From contig NZ_JAAQQR010000001.1 of assembly GCF_011742555.1 (NCBI RefSeq), forward strand, positions 310,001 through 374,000: DNA of 64,000 nt, written 5' to 3'. The stretch comes from Luteibacter jiangsuensis (lineage in GTDB: Bacteria > Pseudomonadota > Gammaproteobacteria > Xanthomonadales > Rhodanobacteraceae). Below, in pieces: positions 33,440 through 43,606 of the stretch. The notes under the pieces were generated by a model that was not told the origin of the DNA, ran no database searches, and saw only the letters and a list, made by a program, of their open reading frames with translations. How positions within the stretch are numbered: position 1 is the stretch's first letter; each line of letters starts with the position of its first letter. A program made the translations under genes and the position numbers.

Positions 33440-35770
33440 TCAGGGCTTGTTGAGCGGCACCGTCACCGTGGGTTCGCCGCTGCCCAGCCTTGCTTCGCCA
33501 CGATACGGACGCAACGATTCGAACTTCTGCTGGTACTCGTCTGTAACCTGCTTCGCTTCGTTGCCGTTCGTGATGACGCGCGGCGTGATCAGCACGATGA
33601 GCTCCGTGCGGTCGCGGTTGCGCGTGGTGGAACCGAACAGGCGACCGATGACAGGAATGCGATTGAGCCCGGGAATGCCTGTATCCGTCACTCCTTCCTG
33701 CTGCTTGATCAGACCGCCCAGGAGCACTGTCTGGCCACTCTGCACCGCTACCTGCGTGGCGACCTCGCGCTGCTGGATGGGGAAGTTGTTCGTGGCCGCG
33801 TCCCTCTGGCCCGGTGCGCTCACCACCTGGTTGATGTTGAGGTACACGAGGCCGCCCGGGTTCACGCGCGGGCGAACATTGAGGATCACACCGGTGTCCT
33901 TGTATTCCACCTGGCCGATCGTGTTGTCCGTGTTGGCGTTGGTGTTGACGAAGGTCTGCGTGATGGGAATCTGGTCGCCGACCTGGATGTGCGCCTTCTG
34001 GTTGTTCAGGACCACCAGGGACGGGGCAGATAGCGTCTTTGTGTTTCCGCTGGTTTCGAGCGCCTTCAGCGCGACGGAAAGCTCGTTGTTCACAAAGGAA
34101 TAGAAGAACGCGCTCTGACCTTGAGTGAACGTGTTTCCGCCGTCGCCCAGCGCCCATTGCTGCTTATTGCCCGGTTGACCGACGCTACCGTTCGTACCGC
34201 CAACCAACCCCTCCAGGTACCACTGCACGCCGAACTGGAACTGCCCGGTCAGCGCCACCTCGAGGATGCGCGTTTCGATCTGCACCTGCAGCGGCACGGC
34301 ATCGAGACGCTTGATCGCCTGCTCGATCTCGGACCACTGCGACGGGCGACAGCGCACCATCAGCTGGTTGTTCGAGTCCACCGAGGTGATGCGCACGCCT
34401 TCGTCGGTGGTCACGGGTCCGCTATGCTGGCGGCGCGAGGAAGAATCGTCGCCGAATCCGCTGCCGCCGCCGTTCGAGCCGAAGGAGCCGAACGCCGAAC
34501 CGCCGTTCATGCCCGAGGACGAGCCGTTGAGGCCGTTGTTGTTCGTGGTGTTCAGCAGGCTGGAGCCCGAGGACGAACTGTTCCCGAACGCACCCGTCGT
34601 GCTGCCCAGCCCGGAACCGTCACGGTTGCCGAGGTCGTTGTCGCCGCCGCCAAGCGTGCCGGAGCTCAACCCGGGGCCCACGCGGCCGCCGTTGTCACCG
34701 GAACGGCTGCCGCCGGAACCACCGCCGTAGATATCGGAGAGGTACTGGGCCAGGTCGGACGCCTGCACGTTGCGCACGTCGTAGACGTACAGCTGAGGTT
34801 CGTTGCCGCCGCCGCGGTCGATGCGGTCGATCCAGCTGCGCACTTCTTCCAGGTACGCGGGCTGCGGGCTGATGACCACGAGCGAATTGGTGCGCTCGAT
34901 GGGAATGAAGCGCAGCAATCCCGCCATGGGCGTGTTGCCCTTTTCGCCGAACAACTTGTCGAGCGTAGGCGTGAGCTCCTTCACTTCCGCGCGCTGCAGG
35001 CTGAACACGCCGACCGACATGCCGCGCAGCCAGTCGACGTCGAAGGTTTTCACCGTGCGCTCGTAGTTGTCCAGTTCGGAGGGCGTGCCCGCCATCACCA
35101 GCACGTTGCGCGTGGGGTCGGCCAGCAAGGTGGCGTCCGGCCGCGCGAACGGCTTGATGAGCTTCTGCATCTCGGTGGCCGAGATGAAGCGCAGAGGGAA
35201 CAGGCGCGCCTGCAGGCCGCCAGGCGGTGCCGCGGCCCCGATGCTGGGCACGAGGTTGCCAGCCACCGCGTCCTTGGCCGGCATCACCACGTAACGGCCG
35301 TTGGTCTGCACCAGCGCGTTGCCCGTCCAGGACAGGAGCGTTTCCAGGATCGGGAGGGCCTGCTCGCTGGTGACCGGCTGCGAGGTGGAGAACGACACAT
35401 TGCCCTGCACACCCGGAACGATCGAGTAATTCTCGTGCAGCAGGTCGCCGAGGATCGCCTTGACCACCGATTCCACCGGCTGGTTTTCGAAATTGAAGGT
35501 GACCGTGCCCGCCCCTGCCGCCACCGGCTTGGGCTTGGCAAGGCCCACGGGTTTCACGAATTCGCCCGTGCCCGTGGTGATGTCCGGCGCGGCCGCCGGT
35601 TGCACCGGCGGATTGGAGTCGGGGAGCGTCAAGGGACGCGGAGCGGGCTTCTCGGTGCCGGCCAGCGCCTCGCGCTGCAGCGATCCGTCGTCGCGCGGCT
35701 GTGGCAGCGTCGTGCAGCCGGCCAGCGCGACCGCGAGCGCCGTGGCGGCGATCAGGGAACTTCTAGGCAT
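33440..35770 (-). CDS. gspD: Type II secretion outer-membrane lipo-secretin GspD (HxcQ/XpsD type)
   Basis: Forms the T2SS outer-membrane channel. The 776-residue precursor has a lipoprotein signal peptide (MPRSSLIAATALAVALAGC, lipobox LAGC). N0-N3 domains follow (about 95-470; VESVVKAILGDLLHENYSIV), with a long Gly/Ser/Asn-rich insert (about 375-455). The secretin domain (about 530-755) contains VGDQIPITQTF, YKDTGVILNVRPRVNPGG and VLLGGLIKQQEG. The lipobox implies self-piloting to the outer membrane, as for HxcQ; XpsD of Xanthomonas is also a lipoprotein. The ATG at 35770 is chosen over a GTG at 35797. It stands alone, 26 kb from gspI-J-K. Confidence 0.94.
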   Translation of the reverse strand: MPRSSLIAATALAVALAGCTTLPQPRDDGSLQREALAGTEKPAPRPLTLPDSNPPVQPAAAPDITTGTGEFVKPVGLAKPKPVAAGAGTVTFNFENQPVESVVKAILGDLLHENYSIVPGVQGNVSFSTSQPVTSEQALPILETLLSWTGNALVQTNGRYVVMPAKDAVAGNLVPSIGAAAPPGGLQARLFPLRFISATEMQKLIKPFARPDATLLADPTRNVLVMAGTPSELDNYERTVKTFDVDWLRGMSVGVFSLQRAEVKELTPTLDKLFGEKGNTPMAGLLRFIPIERTNSLVVISPQPAYLEEVRSWIDRIDRGGGNEPQLYVYDVRNVQASDLAQYLSDIYGGGSGGSRSGDNGGRVGPGLSSGTLGGGDNDLGNRDGSGLGSTTGAFGNSSSSGSSLLNTTNNNGLNGSSSGMNGGSAFGSFGSNGGGSGFGDDSSSRRQHSGPVTTDEGVRITSVDSNNQLMVRCRPSQWSEIEQAIKRLDAVPLQVQIETRILEVALTGQFQFGVQWYLEGLVGGTNGSVGQPGNKQQWALGDGGNTFTQGQSAFFYSFVNNELSVALKALETSGNTKTLSAPSLVVLNNQKAHIQVGDQIPITQTFVNTNANTDNTIGQVEYKDTGVILNVRPRVNPGGLVYLNINQVVSAPGQRDAATNNFPIQQREVATQVAVQSGQTVLLGGLIKQQEGVTDTGIPGLNRIPVIGRLFGSTTRNRDRTELIVLITPRVITNGNEAKQVTDEYQQKFESLRPYRGEARLGSGEPTVTVPLNKP

Positions 35771-35983
35771 GGAACAACGTACTCCCTCGTTGGACACGGC
35801 ATGAACGCCGACCCCTGGCCTGCTGCCGGTCCGCCAACTCTAAAGGGAGGGTCCTTACAGCGCTAGCACCCCGTGGCTGACCTGCTTCACGGGATTCGAC
35901 ATGGGCGAAAATTTAATAGTTCCCTGAAATGCGGCCGCCATATCCGTGCAACGCGCTTGTAAGTCGTCCGGGTCCCGGGGCGC

Positions 35984-37396
<1,413 letters not shown>

Positions 37397-37565
37397 GGGC
37401 GGTACTCCGGTTTGGGGAAGAGGTGAGGATGCGACGTTCGCCATCAAAGCGCCAACACGGCGAGGGTTCTTGCAAGTTTCCCGCACTGCGGCGAGAGCTT
37501 TTCCTGGGCTCGGCTATGATGGGCGGCGAACCGGCGGCGGCACCGCCAGGAAGGAATCGTTGCGC

Positions 37566-38285
37566 ATGAACCAGGTGAAGTCGCGGTCCCGCGACAAACG
37601 CGTCGCCAGCGCCCGCGAGGCACTGGCCGGTCTCGTGGCCGACGGGCAGACCGTCGCCGTTGGCGGCTTCGGCCTCTGCGGCATCCCGGAACTGCTGATC
37701 GAGGCGCTGCGCGACTCCGGCGTCACCGGCCTCACCGCCGTATCCAACAACGCCGGCATCGACGGCGTGGGCCTGGGCCAGCTGCTGGCGACCCGCCAGA
37801 TCCGCAAGATGATCTCGTCGTACGTGGGCGAGAACAAGGAATTCGAACGACAGTTCCTCGCGGGCGAACTGGAGGTGGAGTTCACTCCGCAGGGCACGCT
37901 CGCGGAGAAGCTGCGCGCCGGCGGCGCCGGTATCCCCGCCTTCTTCACCCGCACCGGCTACGGCACCCAGGTGGCCGAAGGCAAGGAAACGCGCGAATTC
38001 GACGGACACATGTACGTGATGGAGCGCTCCATCGTGGCCGACGTGGCGCTGGTGAAGGCGTGGAAGGCCGACCCCTCGGGCAACCTGGTCTATAGGAAGA
38101 CGGCGCGCAACTTCAATCCGATGGTGGCCACGGCCGGCAAGGTCTGCATCGCCGAGGTGGAGATCATGGTGGAGGTGGGCGAGCTGGACCCCGACCAGGT
38201 CCATACGCCGGGCATCTTCGTCGATCGCATCGTGCACAATCCCGCGCCGTCCAAGCGCATCGAACAGCGCACCGTGCGCGCCTGA
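37566..38285 (+). CDS. scoA: 3-oxoacid CoA-transferase subunit A (SCOT alpha)
   Basis: With subunit B it transfers CoA from succinyl-CoA to acetoacetate or another 3-oxoacid. The 239-residue product has the subunit A features: [20 protein letters not shown] (glycine-rich oxyanion region), [15 protein letters not shown], and the C-terminal [17 protein letters not shown]. It is followed after 11 bp by scoB. The ATG at 37566 is preceded by an AAGGA-like tract slightly far away; a TTG at 37560 is possible. The succinyl/acetoacetate substrate pair is inferred from family similarity. Confidence 0.92.
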   Translation: MNQVKSRSRDKRVASAREALAGLVADGQTVAVGGFGLCGIPELLIEALRDSGVTGLTAVSNNAGIDGVGLGQLLATRQIRKMISSYVGENKEFERQFLAGELEVEFTPQGTLAEKLRAGGAGIPAFFTRTGYGTQVAEGKETREFDGHMYVMERSIVADVALVKAWKADPSGNLVYRKTARNFNPMVATAGKVCIAEVEIMVEVGELDPDQVHTPGIFVDRIVHNPAPSKRIEQRTVRA

Positions 38286-38296
38286 GGAGACCCACC

Positions 38297-38932
38297 ATGG
38301 CCTGGACCCGCGAACAGATGGCGCAGCGCGCCGCCCTGGAACTCTCCGACGGCGATTATGTGAACCTCGGCATCGGCCTGCCAACGCTGGTGGCGAACCA
38401 CTTGCCCGACGGCGTCGACGTCTGGCTGCAATCCGAGAACGGACTGCTCGGCATCGGCCCCTTCCCGACCGAGGACGAAGTGGACGCCGACTTGATCAAC
38501 GCGGGCAAGCAGACGGTCACTGCCCGCCCCGGCGCATCGTATTTTTCCAGCGCCGACTCCTTCGCGATGATCCGCGGCGGACACATCGACATCTCCATCC
38601 TCGGCGCCATGCAGGTCACCTGCGACGGCGATATCGCGAACTGGATGGTGCCCGGGAAGATGGTGAAGGGCATGGGCGGCGCCATGGATCTCGTGGCCGG
38701 CGTGAAACGCGTGGTCGTGCTCATGGAACACATGGCGAAAGACGGCTCGCCGAAGATCCTCACCGAATGCACCCTGCCCCTCACGGGCAAGGGCGTGGTC
38801 AACCGGATCATCACCGACCTGGCGGTGTTCGACGTGGGATCGGACGGCCTGGAGTTGAAGGAACTGGCACCGGGTGTGGACGAGGCGCAGGTCCGGGCCG
38901 GCACAGGGTGCGATTTCACTTCGAAGGTGTGA
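38297..38932 (+). CDS. scoB: 3-oxoacid CoA-transferase subunit B (SCOT beta)
   Basis: Catalytic subunit carrying the glutamate that forms the CoA thioester. The 211-residue protein has [17 protein letters not shown], then the active-site motif [14 protein letters not shown] (Glu in SENG), and the dimer region [19 protein letters not shown] lies just upstream of the ATG. It is the last gene of the two-gene operon; a 107-bp inverted-repeat element begins 7 bp after its stop and probably serves as terminator. Confidence 0.94.
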   Translation: MAWTREQMAQRAALELSDGDYVNLGIGLPTLVANHLPDGVDVWLQSENGLLGIGPFPTEDEVDADLINAGKQTVTARPGASYFSSADSFAMIRGGHIDISILGAMQVTCDGDIANWMVPGKMVKGMGGAMDLVAGVKRVVVLMEHMAKDGSPKILTECTLPLTGKGVVNRIITDLAVFDVGSDGLELKELAPGVDEAQVRAGTGCDFTSKV

Positions 38933-38938
38933 CCGATC

Positions 38939-39045
38939 GTAGGAGCGCGCCCTGCGCGCGACAGCTTTTGAGGCCGGAACCCGGAGCTGGCGCGCAAGCT
39001 TCGAAACCGGGCCGAAAGTCTGTCGCGCGCAGGGCGCGCTCCTAC
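38939..39045. repeat. Inverted repeat element with perfect 26-bp arms (family B)
   Basis: Arms 38939-38964 and 39020-39045 are exact reverse complements (start GTAGGAGCGCGCCCTGCGCG), with 55 bp between them. The rest of the 351-bp gene-free stretch to the LysR start holds only a G-rich segment and the LysR promoter. The element directly follows scoB and can form a very stable hairpin. A partial copy occurs at 40198. Confidence 0.85.
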
Positions 39046-39224
39046 AGCGCGTCGCGCCGACCGGACAGGTTTCCTGGCGCAGAAAAGAAGTCGCCCCGCA
39101 GAGGACGCCTCAGCATGGGCCTCGGGGGGGAGGTAGGCCGGATGCCGGTAGTTAGCGTCGATGCGGGGCGAGGGACTTGCCGACCCAGGGGGAGGGGTTG
39201 GTGGCAAGTCGAGGTGAATCATAG

Positions 39225-39253
39225 ATTTCCTAGGAAATTCCGGCCAATATATA
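39225..39253 (+). promoter_or_regulatory. Operator palindrome and -10 of the LysR gene at 39284
   Basis: A perfect 14-bp palindrome ATTTCCTAGGAAAT (39225-39238) is followed 10 bp later by TATATA (39248-39253), 31 bp before the LysR start. A short AT-rich palindrome of T-N11-A form next to a -10 is what LysR regulators use for autoregulation. The neighbourhood is otherwise GC-rich, so it stands out. Confidence 0.55.
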
Positions 39254-39283
39254 TTTCGGCACTCACTTATTCGAAACCCGACT

Positions 39284-40201
39284 ATGTTCGACCTCCGCCA
39301 GCTTCGCTACTTCGTCGAGGTCGCCGAGACCCTCAGCTTCACCCAGGCGGCCCAACGCCTGCATATTTCCCAGCCCCCGCTTTCCCAGCAGATCCAGTCG
39401 CTCGAGGCCGACCTCGGCGTCCGCCTGCTCGACCGCAATCGCCGCCGGGTCGCCCTCACGGAGCCGGGGCGGCTATTCCTCGCGGAAGCCAAGGCGATCC
39501 TCGCCCGGGCCGATAGCGCGCGCACGGTAGTGACCGAGGCGGCGGCCGGGTTCACCGGCCACCTTCGCCTGGCCTATGCGGTATCCGTCTCCTTCCATCC
39601 GGCGCTGCCCGAGACCCTGCTCCGCTTTTCCCATGCGGTTCCGGGTGTGAGCCTGCACCTCGGGGAAATGTTCACCGGCGCCCAGTACGACGCCATCCTG
39701 GCGGGCCAAATCGACGTGGGACTGCTCCGGGCCCACCCGGAGGGCGTCGCCAACACGCGCCAACTCAATGTCGAGGTGATCGACCACGAGCCGCTGGTGA
39801 TCGCGCTGCCAGTGGCCCACCGGCTGGCGAAGCAGCCGCTCTTGCGCATGGCCGACCTGGCCGGCGAGCGGTTCGTGGCCCCGCCCCGCGCCCAGGCGGC
39901 CACCCTGAACGACCGGCTGGCACTGCTGGCCAACAAGGCCGGTTTCCGTCCACAGATCCGCCAGGAAGCCCAGCAGATTCCTTCCCTCCTCCCTCTCGTG
40001 GCCGCCGGGCTCGGCGTGGCCCTGGTTCCGGCATCGCTCCGTGTGGTGCACCTGAAGGGCGTGGCCTTCGTACCGGTGGACGACCCCGAAGCCCACCTGT
40101 TGCTGGCGGTGGCGTCCCGCGTGGACAATACGTCGCCCGTCCTGGACAGCTTCCTGCGCACCATCCGCGAGGCCCGGTCGAAACTGGGCCTCGGCCCGTA
40201 G
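39284..40201 (+). CDS. LysR-family transcriptional regulator (CatM/BenM-like)
   Basis: DNA-binding regulator of 305 residues. The winged helix-turn-helix is at 1-60 ([40 protein letters not shown]). The effector domain (about 90-300) has the RxxPEG-type stretch [14 protein letters not shown] typical of the CatM/BenM branch that senses aromatic or dicarboxylic ligands. It follows scoAB in the same direction but has its own promoter. Its TAG stop is formed by the first bases of a family B repeat copy. A link to 3-oxoacid or aromatic breakdown through scoAB is a reasonable guess only. Confidence 0.9.
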   Translation: MFDLRQLRYFVEVAETLSFTQAAQRLHISQPPLSQQIQSLEADLGVRLLDRNRRRVALTEPGRLFLAEAKAILARADSARTVVTEAAAGFTGHLRLAYAVSVSFHPALPETLLRFSHAVPGVSLHLGEMFTGAQYDAILAGQIDVGLLRAHPEGVANTRQLNVEVIDHEPLVIALPVAHRLAKQPLLRMADLAGERFVAPPRAQAATLNDRLALLANKAGFRPQIRQEAQQIPSLLPLVAAGLGVALVPASLRVVHLKGVAFVPVDDPEAHLLLAVASRVDNTSPVLDSFLRTIREARSKLGLGP

Positions 40202-40217
40202 GAGCGCGCCCTGCGCG
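40198..40217 (+). repeat. Partial family B repeat carrying the LysR stop codon
   Basis: Twenty bases identical to the left arm of the inverted repeat at 38939. The TAG at 40199-40201 that ends the LysR gene lies inside it, which suggests the element was acquired at the 3' end of the coding sequence. Confidence 0.7.
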
Positions 40218-40356
40218 TTTATGCCCGCGTCGGGTACGACCGCTTTTCGCCAGGCACAACACGGCCCCCATTCGCGCCCTACAGCAAGCTTGCAGTCGGC
40301 ATAACATCCCGCTACAATTCCGTTTTTCCTTGTCCTTAAAGTTTCAGGAGCTGGCC

Positions 40357-40482
40357 GTGAAGGTGCTTTCCTCTTTGAAGTCCGCGAAGTCGCGTCACCG
40401 TGACTGCAAAGTCGTTCGCCGTCGCGGCAAAGTGTTCGTGATCTGCAAGAGCAACCCGCGTTTCAAGGCCCGTCAGCGCTGA
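40357..40482 (+). CDS. rpmJ: 50S ribosomal protein L36, zinc-free type B
   Basis: A 41-residue ribosomal protein that starts with GTG ([20 protein letters not shown]) and ends [11 protein letters not shown]. Zn-binding L36 uses a CxxC...C...H ribbon. Here the first cysteine and the histidine are replaced and only two cysteines remain, so this is the C-minus (YkgO-like) form. It has GGAG 8 nt upstream and a strong terminator directly downstream, so it is a monocistronic gene. Confidence 0.95.
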   Translation: MKVLSSLKSAKSRHRDCKVVRRRGKVFVICKSNPRFKARQR

Positions 40483-40506
40483 TCCAGCTGCGACGTGCTT
40501 GAGAAG

Positions 40507-40532
40507 AAAGGCCGCGAAAGCGGCCTTTTTTT
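40507..40532 (+). terminator. Rho-independent terminator of rpmJ
   Basis: AAAGGCCGC-GAAA-GCGGCCTTT hairpin followed by a T-run, 24 bp after the rpmJ stop. Textbook intrinsic terminator. Confidence 0.95.
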
Positions 40533-40614
40533 GTGGAAGCCGCTTAAGCGGCGATGGGTGCTCGCGACAAGCTTGCCCGCTGCCGCGGGATCGCCGGCAG
40601 AGCCGGCTCCCACA
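40532..40614 (+). repeat. Family A intergenic repeat, forward copy
   Basis: Begins TGTGGAAGCCGCTTAAGCGG and ends AGCCGGCTCCCACA. It directly abuts the rpmJ terminator and lies 26 bp from the end of the convergent diguanylate cyclase gene. Confidence 0.85.
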
Positions 40615-40640
40615 CAGAGCGGGTCGGCTACCACAGCGCC

Positions 40641-42440
40641 CTAACCCCGCGCCTCGGTCAGGTACGGCGAATCCGGGATGTCTCCCGTGTCGCCCATGAA
40701 CACGCAATTGCGCCCTGCCCGCTTCGCACGGTACAGCGCGGCGTCGGCCACCACCAGCAACCGGTGCAATTCGAACCCGCATTGCGTGGTGCTTGCGATG
40801 CCGAAGCTGGCCGTCGCCATGAGGTTGGGCCGCGCCTGGGTGGCCGAGGTGGCCGCAATGGAGAGACGCAGCTGCTCCGCGCGGGCACGGGCCTGCGCGG
40901 GGCTGCAATCGGGCAGCAGCACCGCGAATTCCTCGCCGCCCAGACGGCCGAACACGTCGCATGCGTGCAGTGCGCGGCGGCAGACGTCCACCGCGCGCTT
41001 GAGCACTTCGTCGCCTACCGCGTGCCCGTAGGTGTCGTTCACCGCCTTGAAGTGATCCAGGTCGAACAGGATCAGGCATGCGCCACGGTCCGAACGCGCG
41101 CCATAGGCGAGCACGCGTTGCGCCTGGTCCACGAAATGCTCCCGGTTGCAGATGCCCGTGAGGCCGTCGCGGCGCGCCAGCTTCATGAAGCGCAACTGCG
41201 AACGCCGCAACCACAACAGCAGCCAACCGATCGCACCGAGGCTGGCGAGCAGCACCACGATGTACAGACGACCGGTTTCCACTTCCTTCCGGTCCAGTGC
41301 GCCCGTGAGGCGAAGGATCTCGTTCTGTTTGTTCAGCGCGTCGACCTCGGCCTTCCGGGCCAGCAGTTGCTGGTCCACTATCTGGAACGCGAGGCTGCGC
41401 GCGCTCACGTCGTTGAGGTAAGCCTTGTCGGCTTGCATGTACTCCTCGTGGTAGTTCAGCGCAGCCTGCGCATTGCCCAGGCGTCGCTCTACCTCGTAAA
41501 GAACCCAGTACCCCATGCGCCGCGGATCGGTGAACTCGCCCTTGATCGAGCCCGCCACCGCGGACAGCCCGAAGCGGCGCGCATTGGCGAGATCGCCCAG
41601 CTTCAGATACGCCTGCGCGAGTGTGGCGTCGTATTCCGTGAGCAACGCGGGATAGTTCAGCGTGCGCAGGCCGTCGCGCGACTCCGTGAGCAGCTTCACC
41701 GCTTCCGCCGCCTTCCCCTGGCCTAACTGAAAGGCAGCGATATCGGCCCGCATCGTGTCGGCGAAGACATCGTTGCCCGTCGCATCGCAGACCTCGATGG
41801 CGCGGATATACATCGGATCGAGCGTCTTGAGGCGATTCGCCTCGCGCTGCGCGCGCAAGAGGTGCTGCGCTCCGATGCAGTTCGTCTGGCCGGGCGGCGG
41901 GTTGTCCATCATCTCGCGCGCATAGGCTTCGGCCTGCTCGAACTGGCCGGCGGAACTGAGCAGCTGCGATGCCTCGCCCAGACCCTGGAAACGCGCCTTG
42001 CGATCGCGAATGGACGGCATCAGGTCTTGCAACTGGCCAAGCCGCACGAAGGCTTCCTGGTAGCGATGCCCGACACCGAGAAGATTGATCAACGTGGCGG
42101 TCGCGCGGAAGCGCAACACGCTGTCGGTGGCATTGTCCGCCACCTCTTCCAAGGCTTTCCTTCCGTTCTCGTAGTCGCCGATCCAGGTGTACCGCCATCC
42201 CTGAAGGAAGCGCAGCCTCCAGTGTTGGAGCGATGCCAGCTTCGCGTCGCGCTTCGCCAAATCGTCCACCAGGCGGCCGAACGTCTGGAAATCCGCGATC
42301 TTGATGGCGTCCGCCCGATCCAGGATCGCGTCGGCGGACGAAGGATCGGCCGACTCGTCCGGCAACGCGTGCGATGCCGTGCAAACCGCCAGCAGCACGG
42401 CGGCGAGCATCGGTAACACATGGCGCAAGGAGCCTTTCAC
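40641..42440 (-). CDS. Periplasmic-sensor diguanylate cyclase (TPR-like sensor, GGDEF)
   Basis: Makes cyclic di-GMP in response to a periplasmic input. The GTG at 42440 gives a signal-like helix (VLPMLAAVLLAVCTASHALP) and about 360 residues of helical TPR-like repeats (GDYENGRKALEEVADNATDS, KLGDLANARRFGLSAVAG). A membrane helix (LYIVVLLASLGAIGWLLLWL) precedes the GGDEF domain with GICNREHFVDQAQR and the active signature RLGGEEFAVLLPD. The longer open frame upstream overlaps the small acidic gene and is rejected. The start lies 4 bp after that gene's TGA, with GAAGG in between, so the two are translationally coupled. Confidence 0.9.
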   Translation of the reverse strand: MKGSLRHVLPMLAAVLLAVCTASHALPDESADPSSADAILDRADAIKIADFQTFGRLVDDLAKRDAKLASLQHWRLRFLQGWRYTWIGDYENGRKALEEVADNATDSVLRFRATATLINLLGVGHRYQEAFVRLGQLQDLMPSIRDRKARFQGLGEASQLLSSAGQFEQAEAYAREMMDNPPPGQTNCIGAQHLLRAQREANRLKTLDPMYIRAIEVCDATGNDVFADTMRADIAAFQLGQGKAAEAVKLLTESRDGLRTLNYPALLTEYDATLAQAYLKLGDLANARRFGLSAVAGSIKGEFTDPRRMGYWVLYEVERRLGNAQAALNYHEEYMQADKAYLNDVSARSLAFQIVDQQLLARKAEVDALNKQNEILRLTGALDRKEVETGRLYIVVLLASLGAIGWLLLWLRRSQLRFMKLARRDGLTGICNREHFVDQAQRVLAYGARSDRGACLILFDLDHFKAVNDTYGHAVGDEVLKRAVDVCRRALHACDVFGRLGGEEFAVLLPDCSPAQARARAEQLRLSIAATSATQARPNLMATASFGIASTTQCGFELHRLLVVADAALYRAKRAGRNCVFMGDTGDIPDSPYLTEARG

Positions 42441-42444
42441 GCCT

Positions 42445-42750
42445 TCAGCCAGTGGGATCCGCGGATGGCGTGCGGGAGATGTTTTCCGGCGGAGCTTCCG
42501 TGTCGTCGTCGTCCTCTCCATCGAACGGGTCCTCTTCGCGCGCGGGACTGTCCGGCAGTTGCGAACTGACGTACTCCCGCTGGCCAAACAAGGCACGAAG
42601 AGCGTCGCCATCGTTCGTCGACAGGGCAGCGCCGAACGCGACGTCGTCGACGCCGGCCTCCAGCAGCGCGGTGCGTATCGCGTCCGCGGATGCGTGACGC
42701 AACGACGCGTCGCTGCCGACGCGCGCAAGAAATTCGATGACCTTCCCCAT
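42445..42750 (-). CDS. Small acidic hypothetical protein coupled to the diguanylate cyclase
   Basis: The 101-residue product starts MGKVIEFLARVGSDASLRHA, a short helical domain reminiscent of Nif11-type leader domains (EFLxRxxxDAxLR). It ends in a strongly acidic, disordered tail (EEDPFDGEDDDDTEAPPENI). AAGGA lies 7 nt before the ATG. The pairing of such a protein with a sensor GGDEF gene suggests it is a partner or signal of the cyclase, but its function is unknown. Confidence 0.72.
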   Translation of the reverse strand: MGKVIEFLARVGSDASLRHASADAIRTALLEAGVDDVAFGAALSTNDGDALRALFGQREYVSSQLPDSPAREEDPFDGEDDDDTEAPPENISRTPSADPTG

Positions 42751-42889
42751 CTGCCCGTCCTTTGGGCCGGAGCCTGTCCGGCCCTCGCGGCGCACCTCCC
42801 CTCGAGGCCACTCGCGAGCGGATCATAGTCCTCCGCGCCGGCGCGGAGTAGTAGGCCAACCGCACCGGCCGAAGGGAATGCGACGCAGG

Positions 42890-43067
42890 TCAGATACCTG
42901 GCGTGACAGGTACCGAAGATGCAGGGGGCAGGGTCAGATCAATGCGGCCGCCTTCTGGAGGGCGATCCACACGCCCACTCGGATCCAGCGGGCGAACGAA
43001 CAGGTTGCAGACCAGCCCCACGAGAAGCAGTCCGGCCAGGATGTAGGCCCCGTTGGCATCTTCGGCA
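42890..43067 (-). pseudogene. C-terminal remnant of an MFS transporter gene
   Basis: About 58 codons read EDANGAYILAGLLLVGLVCN, then FVRPLD and a Pro-rich tail ending at a TGA at 42890. This looks like the last transmembrane helix and cytoplasmic tail of an OFA/YhjX-type major facilitator. Nothing upstream continues the transporter: the OsmC-like gene ends 32 bp away. There is no start codon or ribosome-binding site, so it is a decayed 3' fragment. The rest of the 348-bp stretch 42751-43098 holds nothing recognisable. Confidence 0.5.
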
Positions 43068-43098
43068 GGTATTCGGCAGGCACCACCCTGCCTTGGCT

Positions 43099-43593
43099 TT
43101 AGTGCTCCAGCCTCACCACGCACTCGATGCCCTGCCGGGCCATCTTGGCATACGGGCAGAAACGCTCGGTGCTGCGAACGAGGGCTTCGGCGACGGGCCG
43201 CGGCACGCCGGGAATGGCGATGACGACATGCGCCATGAGCGTGAACAGGCCATCCATCGGATCGCGGCCGAACGTAACCGCGGCGGTCACCGTGGCATCG
43301 GGAATGGCGATCCTCTCGCGCGCCGCCAGCAGATTGAGCGCACCGTGGAAACAGGCGGCGAAACCGGCGGCGAAAAGCTGCTCCGGGTTGCTCCCTCCCC
43401 CGGGGCCGCCCAGTTCGGGCGGCAACCTGAGGTGAAGGTCGAGCCACCCGTCGCTGGACCGGGCGATGCCAGAGGCACGCCCGTGCGACGCCTCTCCACC
43501 GGAGACACACACGGTCCCCGTGTACAGCGGGGCGAAGTCCGCCCCGCTGTATCTGTCGAGCAAGGACACCGGGGGCGGCATCGGCCTGGACAT
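43099..43593 (-). CDS. OsmC/Ohr-family peroxiredoxin
   Basis: Thiol peroxidase of the organic-hydroperoxide-resistance group. The 164-residue protein has the two active-site cysteines in AAGFAACFHGAL (near residue 80) and RFCPYAKMARQG. The helix NPEQLFAAGFAACF is the family signature. The start at 43593 is weakly supported; a downstream ATG or GTG would give the more usual ~140-150 residues. It lies 13 bp downstream of the NAD(P)-binding gene, in the operon headed by the stand-alone sigma region 4 gene. Confidence 0.87.
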   Translation of the reverse strand: MSRPMPPPVSLLDRYSGADFAPLYTGTVCVSGGEASHGRASGIARSSDGWLDLHLRLPPELGGPGGGSNPEQLFAAGFAACFHGALNLLAARERIAIPDATVTAAVTFGRDPMDGLFTLMAHVVIAIPGVPRPVAEALVRSTERFCPYAKMARQGIECVVRLEH

Positions 43594-43606
43594 GGACGGG
43601 GCGTTC

